Shown here: in pieces, positions 1 to 6,300 of the stretch
Numbering within the stretch: position 1 is the first letter of the stretch
How the letters are laid out: each line of letters opens with the position of its first letter
NCBI GenBank assembly: GCA_913009285.1
Contig: CAJVYE010000017.1
Span: forward strand, 1 to 10,587
Origin: an uncultured Nitrospirota bacterium
GTDB lineage: Bacteria; Nitrospinota; Nitrospinia; SZUA-224
Direction: 5' to 3'
Length of the DNA stretch: 10,587 bases
The notes under the pieces: model-generated
The model's database searches: none
What the model was told of the DNA's origin: nothing
What the model saw: the letters and a program-made list of their open reading frames with translations, nothing else
Made by a program: the position numbers and the translations under genes

Positions 1-107
1 AAAGGTGGAGGGGATGGAAGGAAAAATGAAGGACGTCAAGGAACGGGTGGAGAAGGAGAGAAACTACTAGGATAAAAAAGAAAAAAAGAAGAAAAGGTTT
101 TTTTTTT
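1..107. other. Non-biological read-end noise before the P7 adapter
   Basis: This purine-rich, low-complexity stretch ends in a run of about ten T directly before the P7 adapter. Read on the other strand, it is what Illumina reads give after running through the adapter and off its end: a poly-A run and then low-quality bases. I see no gene in it, and it should be trimmed. Confidence 0.88.
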
Positions 108-173
108 CAAGCAGAAGACGGCATACGAGATAAAGGAATGTGACTGGAGTTCAGACGTGTGCTCTTCCGATCT
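108..173 (-). other. Illumina P7 + 8-nt index + TruSeq read-2 adapter (contamination)
   Basis: Positions 108-131 match the 24-nt P7 flow-cell oligo. Positions 132-139 (aaaggaat) are the index; its reverse complement ATTCCTTT is, from memory, TruSeq index 27. Positions 140-173 match the 34-nt index-read/read-2 primer ending in GCTCTTCCGATCT. All three blocks are contiguous and I see no mismatch. Everything left of 174 is therefore synthetic. The adapter supplies the end of the reading frame that comes in from ftsK on the minus strand. Confidence 0.98.
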
Positions 174-174
174 T

Positions 175-663
175 CAGTGATAATAATAAGATCGTTATAG
201 CGATAAGATAAGATCCTGTTTTGTTAAAGAGTCTTAATAGACTCTTAGAGATTATCTCACCTAACATCCCACCTGCTGCTACGCCCTTTTCAAAGATAGG
301 GTCTATATCTAAAAAACTTAGATAGAGGAGAGAACAAACAGATATTGAGAGAAATAACCAGACCAATAAAAGAAGAATATAATTCTTAAATCCCTGGTTA
401 CAGAACAATGATACTCCCCATATTGCGGTAAAAAGAGGTATAAGATATGCCCCACTCCCTAACAAATTTATGAAAACTGAGGCCATCAGCGCACCATAAA
501 GCCCTGTATAATTCTTGGCGCTAATAACCTTGGAAGATTCTCTAAACCACGATGGATCATTAGGATTATACGAAATAAGGCTGATGGTTGTAAAAATCGC
601 AAATGCGATCAGAATTACTCCCATAGAATCCCTAAAGACCCTCTTGCCAGAAAATAAAGACAT
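175..663 (-). CDS. ftsK: DNA translocase FtsK, N-terminal membrane domain only (3' end cut by adapter)
   Basis: FtsK/SpoIIIE is the septum-anchored DNA pump that clears and helps resolve chromosomes at division. Only the first 163 codons are present. They match the FtsK four-TM N-terminal domain: hydrophobic helices near residues 12-31, 54-88 (probably two) and 93-116, with another starting near 149, and the hallmark SYNPNDPSW just after the first helix at 31-39. The linker, RecA-like motor and gamma domain lie beyond the insert. The frame runs on into the adapter and ends with KIGRAHV and a stop, which are adapter codons and not biology. The ATG at 663 has an AGAAAGG ribosome site five bases upstream. 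nadB lies 106 bp upstream on the same strand. Full-length FtsK is usually over 700 residues. The family call rests on topology and the DPSW motif. Confidence 0.85.
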
Positions 664-690
664 CTTTACCTTTCTACCTGAAAATACCTA

Positions 691-729
691 CTCTTACACA
701 AGAGCACGGACAAACAAGTTTGTCCGTGC
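691..729. repeat. Perfect 12-bp inverted repeat plus a small hairpin between nadB and ftsK
   Basis: The arms gcacggacaaac (704-715) and gtttgtccgtgc (718-729) are perfectly complementary and separated by two bases. A second, smaller hairpin, ctctt-acac-aagag, abuts it at 691-704. On the minus strand both lie after the nadB stop and before the ftsK start. No T-run follows on the minus strand, so a canonical Rho-independent terminator is not supported. An RNA hairpin that trims or stabilises nadB mRNA, a dispersed extragenic palindrome, or a protein-binding site are all possible. Confidence 0.7.
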
Positions 730-769
730 CACCCTTACAATTTCCGAAAATCAAAAATCCCATCACCTT

Positions 770-2380
770 TCACCTAATTATAGTATCTTTCTTCCAATTA
801 TGATCATCCCTCTGTTGATAATCAATGTTATAGTGAAGTCCACGGCTCTCTTTACGCATGATTGCACAATCGATGATCAATTCAGCCACTGTGACAAGAT
901 TCCTCAATTCTATAAGATCCCTTGTGATGATGAAATCCCAGTAATATTCCCTGATCTCCTCCTTGAGTGTTTCTATCCTCCTCTTGGCACGTGTCAGACG
1001 TTTGTTAGATCTGACCACCCCTACATAATTCCACATCAATCTTCTTATTTCATCCCAGTTGTGGGAGACCACTACCGATTCATCGCTATCTACAGCACGT
1101 CCAATATCCCACATAGGGATCGGGATATCCGGGAAGTCCTCCTCTTTAATATATTTGATAGCATTCCTGGATGCCCTGTCCGAAAGTACAAGGGCCTCTA
1201 ACAGAGAATTACTTGCAAGCCTGTTTGCACCATGCAGTCCAGTGCAGGCAACCTCACCTGAGGCATATAATCCATTTATATCAGTCCTGCCGTCTGTATC
1301 TGTGATCACTCCTCCACATATATAATGGGCAGCAGGTACTACAGGGAGAGGTGATTTGGTCATATCATACCCTAAGGAAAGACACTTTTTGTAAATGTTA
1401 GGGAATCGCTCCCTTATATGAAACCCGGGGATATGGGTAGTATCAAGATATACACATTCATCACCACTTTTTTTCATCTCAAAGTCTATGGCCCTCGCAA
1501 CTATATCCCTTGGAGCAAGACACCCCATAGAGTGATATTTCTCCATAAAGGTATTCCCATTTTTAAACCTCAAGATCCCCCCTTCACCCCTCACAGCCTC
1601 AGATATAAGGAAGGACTTTGCTTGTGGATGATAGAGACATGTGGGATGAAATTGGATAAATTCCATATTGGATATCCCGGCCCCTGCGCGGTGTCCCATG
1701 GCAATTCCATCACCTGTAGCTATATCAGGATTCGATGTGTATAGATAAACCTTTCCTGCTCCGCCTGTAGCTAATAAGGTGGCTATAGAAAGGAAGGTAT
1801 TGACCTTTCCAGTCGTGATATCCAGCACATAGGCCCCTAACACACGGTCTTTTTTGCTCCCTGGTTTAATATTCCTGTCAAGTCTTGCCTTGGTTATAAG
1901 ATCTATGGTTATATGATTTGGATAGACCTCAATATTATCCTTATTCTCCACTGCATCTATCAATGCCCTTTCTATCTCCTGGCCTGTGAGATCAGAGGCA
2001 TGGACAATCCTGTGCTTGGAATGCCCTCCCTCCATTCCAAGGTCAAAATTTGGCTCTCCATTTTCATCCCTTCTCAGTGTAAATTTTGTGCCCCACTCTA
2101 TAAGTTCCTCTATCATTTTTGGCCCGTTTTCGATAATAATCTTGACCGCATCTTCATTGCACAGGCCTGCTCCAGCCTCTATAGTATCCCTGATGTGCAG
2201 ATCGTATGAATCGTCGTCGGATATAACCGATGCAATTCCTCCCTGTGCATACTTTGTAGCAGATTCATCTATCTCCTTCTTTGTAATTATAGCAACACTT
2301 CCGTAATCAGCTATCTTCAGAGCAAAGGATAGGCCTGCTATCCCACTCCCTATAACAAGAAAATCCTTTCTTATCTCCAT
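770..2380 (-). CDS. nadB: L-aspartate oxidase
   Basis: NadB is an FAD enzyme that oxidises L-aspartate to iminoaspartate, which NadA then condenses to quinolinate in de novo NAD synthesis; it is cytoplasmic. The 536 residues match the usual length (about 540 in E. coli). The N-terminus carries the dinucleotide fold GSGIAG at 11-16, followed by ATKYAQGGIA at 41-50. The expected active-site residues are present: His245 in FIQFHPTCLY, Arg291 in APRDIVARAI and His352 in AAHYICGGV, each one position from the E. coli residues I recall (H244, R290, H351). GLYASGEVACTGLHGANRL at 370-388 is the FAD-binding C-terminal signature, and the helical fumarate-reductase-type C-terminal domain follows. Succinate dehydrogenase and fumarate reductase flavoproteins are related, but YAQGGIA and the length favour NadB. 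The ATG at 2380 puts GSGIAG where expected; its AAAGG ribosome site lies unusually close (one base). nadA and nadC are not in the window. Confidence 0.96.
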   Translation of the reverse strand: MEIRKDFLVIGSGIAGLSFALKIADYGSVAIITKKEIDESATKYAQGGIASVISDDDSYDLHIRDTIEAGAGLCNEDAVKIIIENGPKMIEELIEWGTKFTLRRDENGEPNFDLGMEGGHSKHRIVHASDLTGQEIERALIDAVENKDNIEVYPNHITIDLITKARLDRNIKPGSKKDRVLGAYVLDITTGKVNTFLSIATLLATGGAGKVYLYTSNPDIATGDGIAMGHRAGAGISNMEFIQFHPTCLYHPQAKSFLISEAVRGEGGILRFKNGNTFMEKYHSMGCLAPRDIVARAIDFEMKKSGDECVYLDTTHIPGFHIRERFPNIYKKCLSLGYDMTKSPLPVVPAAHYICGGVITDTDGRTDINGLYASGEVACTGLHGANRLASNSLLEALVLSDRASRNAIKYIKEEDFPDIPIPMWDIGRAVDSDESVVVSHNWDEIRRLMWNYVGVVRSNKRLTRAKRRIETLKEEIREYYWDFIITRDLIELRNLVTVAELIIDCAIMRKESRGLHYNIDYQQRDDHNWKKDTIIR

Positions 2381-2395
2381 ACCTTTATTTAACCT

Positions 2396-2424
2396 ATTGT
2401 AATAATAAGAATTCCCTTTTTAAC
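2396..2424 (-). promoter_or_regulatory. Possible nadB promoter
   Basis: On the minus strand a TTAAAA (-35-like) and TACAAT (-10-like, positions 2401-2396) are 17 bases apart. The -10 matches the sigma70 consensus at five of six bases and the -35 at four. The inferred start lies about nine bases before the nadB ATG, giving a very short leader that begins close to the AAAGG. The assignment is weak because the whole stretch is AT-rich. Confidence 0.3.
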
Positions 2425-2780
2425 CAATTTAAATATACTAAAGTCTGTACTCCAAAAGGGGGGAGGAATACGGGTTAAGTCCATCAAATTGATGACTTAT
2501 ATCACAAATCATAACATCAATTCTGTTCTACTGTCAATGGACTTGGTGGAAGGTGAAATTAGATTAGCAAATGGGGTGAAGTAAACTCAATATTCAATTA
2601 ATTCGGTTGTGTCCGTCGATCGTTGTCAGCTGTCCGTTGACTGTTGACAACGATCGACGCACACTATCCATCATTCATAATTGTGTAGCGAGGCTAAGAA
2701 CACTGACCGTGTTCTTTACCACCCTTATCAGATGTTTTACTTCTGAATAACTTTCTATGCTTGGGTGGCTGAGAAGGCCC
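2425..2780. other. Intergenic stretch with small inverted repeats; no gene supported
   Basis: Besides the heptad inverted repeat at 2609-2664 (separate entry), this stretch shows an inverted pair aagtccat (2477-2484) and atggactt (2537-2544). It also has a hairpin with 8-bp arms aagaacac (2696-2703) and gtgttctt (2709-2716) around a five-base loop. No T-run follows that hairpin on the minus strand, and only a short T-rich stretch (ttcttt) on the plus strand, so a terminator for the upstream small minus-strand gene is not demonstrated. No open frame here has a credible ribosome site. Confidence 0.5.
2609..2664. repeat. Long inverted repeat with 7-nt internal periodicity (heptad element 1)
   Basis: Two 20-bp arms, 2609-2628 and 2645-2664, are reverse complements with one mismatch (15 bp perfect at 2614-2628 versus 2645-2659), around a 16-base loop. 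Read from 2613 the sequence also falls into 7-base units such as ccgttga and ctgttga, so the palindrome appears built from degenerate heptads. It lies between the start of nadB and the stop of the small gene at 2781. Element 2 at 3108-3204 has the same build. I do not recognise the family. Confidence 0.7.
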
Positions 2781-2879
2781 TCAAAGAAGCTTGTTGTTTT
2801 TAAAGCCATACCAAAAATAGATAGCTATGACGGCGTATAGTCCTGCAAGACCCAAGACACTTAATAAACCATTTTCCAT
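2781..2879 (-). CDS. Small single-helix membrane protein, 32 residues, unknown function
   Basis: The frame begins with ATG at 2879 and ends with TGA at 2781. A full-strength ribosome site (TAAGGAGA, plus positions 2887-2894) is spaced eight bases from the ATG, and a good sigma70 promoter lies further upstream. The peptide starts MENGLLSVLGLAGLY, continues as one hydrophobic helix through about residue 25 with an aromatic patch IYFWYGF at 20-26, and ends with the basic, polar tail KNNKLL. This is the look of a small integral membrane protein with a short acidic N-terminus outside and a positive C-terminus inside. Small subunits of respiratory oxidases or transporters (CydX, CcoQ, KdpF types) have similar size, but none of their signature residues are seen and no partner gene is adjacent. 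It is not antisense to any larger gene. The coding call rests on the RBS, promoter, amphipathic composition and frame; function is unknown. Confidence 0.68.
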   Translation of the reverse strand: MENGLLSVLGLAGLYAVIAIYFWYGFKNNKLL

Positions 2880-2995
2880 AAATAAATCTCCTTATTTTTC
2901 CTTTTAACATTATGTTTTCACTGCAAAAAACGTGAAAGCAATAATCAATTTCCAGGTTTTTGCACTGGAAACAAATCGTGAAAAATATTTCAATT
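2880..2995 (-). promoter_or_regulatory. Leader (5' UTR) of the 32-residue gene, with possible hairpins
   Basis: If transcription starts near 2995, this gene has a leader of about 115 bases, long for a 99-base gene. It contains a hairpin with 7-bp arms tttccag (2949-2955) and ctggaaa (2965-2971). It also contains copies of cgtgaaa on the plus strand (2931-2937 and 2977-2983), the first of which can pair locally with ttttcac at 2915-2921. I cannot match it to a known riboswitch class. The ribosome site near 2888-2893 is outside the stems I can draw. Confidence 0.35.
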
Positions 2996-3001
2996 TGATA
3001 A

Positions 3002-3030
3002 ATTATATCACAAAAAGTTTAAATAATCAA
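3002..3030 (-). promoter_or_regulatory. Sigma70-type promoter for the 32-residue gene
   Basis: On the minus strand TTGATT (plus 3025-3030) and a perfect TATAAT (plus 3002-3007) are separated by exactly 17 bases. The predicted start is near 2995, about 115 bases before the ATG at 2879. The region is AT-rich, which raises the chance of a random match, but the spacing and the full -10 make this one of the best promoter candidates in the window. Confidence 0.6.
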
Positions 3031-3063
3031 AAAATTTCCTTTCAACCTCAGTCAAACTTTTTA

Positions 3064-3092
3064 TTGACATAAGAGAAAGATACATTTAAAAT
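3064..3092 (+). promoter_or_regulatory. Sigma70-type promoter directed at tRNA-Phe
   Basis: A perfect TTGACA (3064-3069) and TAAAAT (3087-3092, five of six) are 17 bases apart. The start would be near 3099, about 155 bases before the mature tRNA, so the transcript would pass through heptad element 2 before the tRNA. The -35 is back to back with that of the minus-strand promoter at 3002-3030, leaving 33 bases between them. The transcript may also run into the protease gene at 3372. Confidence 0.6.
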
Positions 3093-3107
3093 TACATACT
3101 AAAATCG

Positions 3108-3204
3108 TAACCGTACACAGTTCACGGTTTACAGTTGATAAAAACAGAAAGTAAAAGGAAATTGAAAAAACTGTAAACTGTAAACTGATAACTGTGAACG
3201 GTTA
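3108..3204. repeat. Long imperfect inverted repeat of degenerate heptads (heptad element 2)
   Basis: The left arm (about 3108-3140) and right arm (about 3171-3204) are inverted copies, with roughly four of five positions matching, around an A-rich spacer of about 30 bases. The right arm reads as 7-base units: ctgtaaa, ctgtaaa, ctgataa, ctgtgaa, cggttat. The left arm shows the same on the other strand: ccgtaca, cagttca, cggttta, cagttga. It lies between a promoter and tRNA-Phe, so if transcribed it would fold into a long hairpin. It is similar in design to element 1 at 2609-2664. Confidence 0.7.
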
Positions 3205-3253
3205 TCTAAAATCTAACTCAAGAAAAAAACATTGATTTTTTCTATAAACGGAT

Positions 3254-3326
3254 GCCGAGATAGCTCAGCCGGTAGAGCAGAGGACTGAAAATCCTCGTGT
3301 CGGCGGTTCGATTCCGTCTCTCGGCA
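3254..3326 (+). tRNA. tRNA-Phe (anticodon GAA)
   Basis: The cloverleaf can be drawn fully. The acceptor gccgaga (3254-3260) pairs with tctcggc (3319-3325), with discriminator A at 3326. The D-arm lies around gctcagccggtagagc. The anticodon stem gagga/tcctc encloses the loop ctgaaaa, giving anticodon GAA for phenylalanine. The T-stem ggcgg/ccgtc encloses ttcgatt. The 3' CCA is not encoded (tca follows). It is a single tRNA gene, 45 bp before the protease start, on the same strand. Confidence 0.97.
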
Positions 3327-3371
3327 TCATAATACTAAACCTTAATCTTATCCCAAAACAAGGAAGAAAAA

Positions 3372-6300
3372 TTGTATGGTTATAATAAACGGACTATCTT
3401 AGCCTTTATTCCTGTATTCATACTATACAGCATGGTAGTAATGGCAACTCCCTCCCCCACATTCAACCCCCTGAATTTTAATGAAGCTAGCACCAAGATG
3501 GATCCCCGATTGAATATATTATTGAATATATTCCTGATTCAGGAGCAGAAGGGGATGAAGATAAAAGGAAAACCTATCTCCTTGATGAATGTAGACTTTA
3601 AGGGTACTGAACCCACAGTCGGTGTATTGATAAAGACATCTGCCAGCAGAGAGGAACTTGAGACAGAAGGGGCAGTTGTAAGATCGAGAATAGGGGATAT
3701 TGTTTCTGCCAAGATACCCATCCGTAGGCTTACAGATGTTGCTGCCCTTGATAATGTGGTGTATATGGAAGGGGCAATAAAGATGAAGCCCCTATTAGAT
3801 ACAAGTGTTCCGGAGACAAAGGCAGATCAGGTATGGCCTTCTTCAAATACAGTACTGGTGGATCAGGGTGTCGATGGTGGTAAATGGGTAAGCTTAGGGA
3901 CCTATTACTTTACTGATAGCGCTACAGACAAAGTGACCCTATCAGATGATGCTGACTCATGGGTAGCAGCAGATGCTGTCAGGTTTGGTCTATCAGGTAT
4001 TGTTGACAACACAGATTCTGGTTTTAGTGTAGTAGGCGATTGGGGTATAAGTCCTCCACCCAAAAGGATAACTGATTTCTTTGGTACAGACTTTCATTGG
4101 CATGCTGGTGGTACTGGTACCAATACAGCCACTTGGTCTGCTGAGTTAATAGAGGGTCCTGGCTCTTATGATGTATCTGTATGGTATCCAATAAGTAGTG
4201 CCTTTGCTACCAATGCACCATTTACTATAAACCGTTCTGGTTACACAGGGGCTGATGTAATAATCGCTATCATTGATAGTGGGATAGACTTTACACATGG
4301 GGATTTTATCGATGAAAATGGTACCTATTTAAATTCTGATGATACATCACGGATAATATATTTATGGGACCAGACAGATGAAAATATAGTTTCTCCTCCA
4401 GGTGGATATAAATATGGTACAGAATATATTCAATCAGAAATCACTGATGAAATCGATGGCACACCTGCTTATTATGTTAAAGAAAAAGATGAAGATGGAC
4501 ACGGGACACATGTTGCCAGCATAGCAGCCGGGGATGGCTCTCAGACAGGGAATGGGATACCAGCAGGCACCTATAAAGGTATGGCACCGGATGCTGACCT
4601 GTTGATTGTAAAGACTAGCTATTATGCCGATGAGATAATAGACGGGATCGATTATGCAATATCAAAGGCTGATTCGGAGAGAAAACCTGTTGTCGTCAAT
4701 ATGAGCTTGGGTAGTAACTTAGGCGCTCATGACGGCACATCACTCTTTGAAGAGGCTATAGATAATGCAGTAGCTGCTGGTATGGTTATTGTAGTAGCTG
4801 CTGGTAATGAAGAAGGTTCTGATATACATGCAAGCGGGATAGTGTCCCAGGGGGGGACTACATCAGTAGGGTTTAAGGTGTTAAATAAAGAACTCATCTC
4901 ACTGGATATTTGGTATGATGGTTCGGATGAGATGTGCATGACCATTACTCCACCGAATTGCAGTACCACCTCTCAAATCTGTCCAGGTGACACCCCTATC
5001 GATTACTATAGAGTTTGGGATTCATCGTGTGGAAAGATCCTGATCTCTGCCCCTGCACCCAATCCTCAGAATGATGATCGTAATATAGTAATATGGCTCA
5101 GCAATGATGGGGGAAACCCTGTTGAATTAGGCATATGGAGTTTTAACCTTACAGGTACCAGTATCTCCAATGGAAAATTCGACGCATGGTCTTATGACGC
5201 TTCCCTTGCAGAATTTACCTCAAACATTGATAACAGCATGAAGGTAGCAATACCTGGAACAGCAAAAGAGGCAATTACTGTTGGTTCCTATGTAACAAGG
5301 ACATCCTGGACAGATATCTATGGAACAACTCGAAATATTAATAGTACAATAGGAGAGATTTCATCTTTTAGCAGCCGTGGACCAACAAGGGATAATAGGC
5401 AGAAACCAGATATTGCAGCTCCCGGGCAAGTAATAGGCGCAGCACGGTCCAAGGATTTTAATATCAGTGGTGACCGTCTTTTAGACGATAATGGAAATCA
5501 CGTAATAATGCAGGGGACAAGTATGGCCTCTCCACATGTAGCAGGTGCTGTTGCCCTCATGCTGGAGAAGGATCCCTCTGCAACCTCTGCATGCATTAAA
5601 AGCAACCTGCACATAAACGCTGTACCCTCTGGTTCAACGCCGAACGATTCATGGGGGTATGGGAAATTGGATGTTATTGCTTCAATAGAGGATTCTACTT
5701 TCCAGGACAGCCCCATTTCAGTGAGAGCAGGGGACAACAACCCGGGAAATAGGTCTGCCAGCAAAGGGAGTACAGATGTACCAATGATACAGATTGAACT
5801 CGCCAATAGCTCCAGCAAGGATATTGATATCTCTTTTATAACATTCAGGGCATCAGGGAGTGGTGATGATGTAAGTGACATAACACAAGTAGAGCTTTAT
5901 AATGACATAAACAATAATGGGGTAGTGGATCCAGGTGAGCCACTAATTGCTTCAGGTAATTATACAACAGATAATGGTAGCATCACCTTTAACCCCTCCA
6001 CCTCCACCAAAATAGAAGCCAATACAAAAGAAAACTGGCTGCTGGTATATGATTTTAATACTGTGCTTGCATCAGCAGACTCTGCCAATATTGGAGGAAC
6101 TAACCAATCAATCAGTGCGTATCTCCTTCCCTTTGAGCTAGATGCTATAGCCAGCAATTATAAGGATATATTAATTCCTAACAAGAGAGCAGATATTTTT
6201 CTCCTTGGTTCATGTCTGATATTAGCAGTAATCCTCTTATTAACCCGGAAAAGGAGAGTGATAGGTTATGCAATAGCAGCTTTCCTATTGATTACCATCC

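Noticed and set aside
704..729. Rho-independent terminator of nadB
   Set aside because: The stem is good but no T-run follows it on the minus strand.
515..1201. Long plus-strand open frame (228 codons) antisense to ftsK and nadB
   Set aside because: It overlaps two well-recognised minus-strand genes, spans their intergenic palindrome, and its translation has no domain-like pattern. It is a shadow frame.
2492..2584. Plus-strand mini-frame of 30 codons starting MTYITNHNINSV
   Set aside because: There is no ribosome site at a workable distance and no recognisable composition. It is expected by chance in 870 bp of non-coding DNA.
3108..3204. CRISPR array or leader
   Set aside because: The units are 7 bases, degenerate and contiguous without spacers, and arranged as an inverted repeat; there are no cas genes.
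3254..3371. tRNA-Phe as an integration site with the protease as island cargo
   Set aside because: No integrase, no direct repeat of the tRNA 3' end downstream, and no composition break that I can see.
5498..5881. Minus-strand open frame (127 codons) inside the protease gene
   Set aside because: It is wholly antisense to conserved protease sequence including the catalytic Ser motif, with no sign of its own ribosome site or family.
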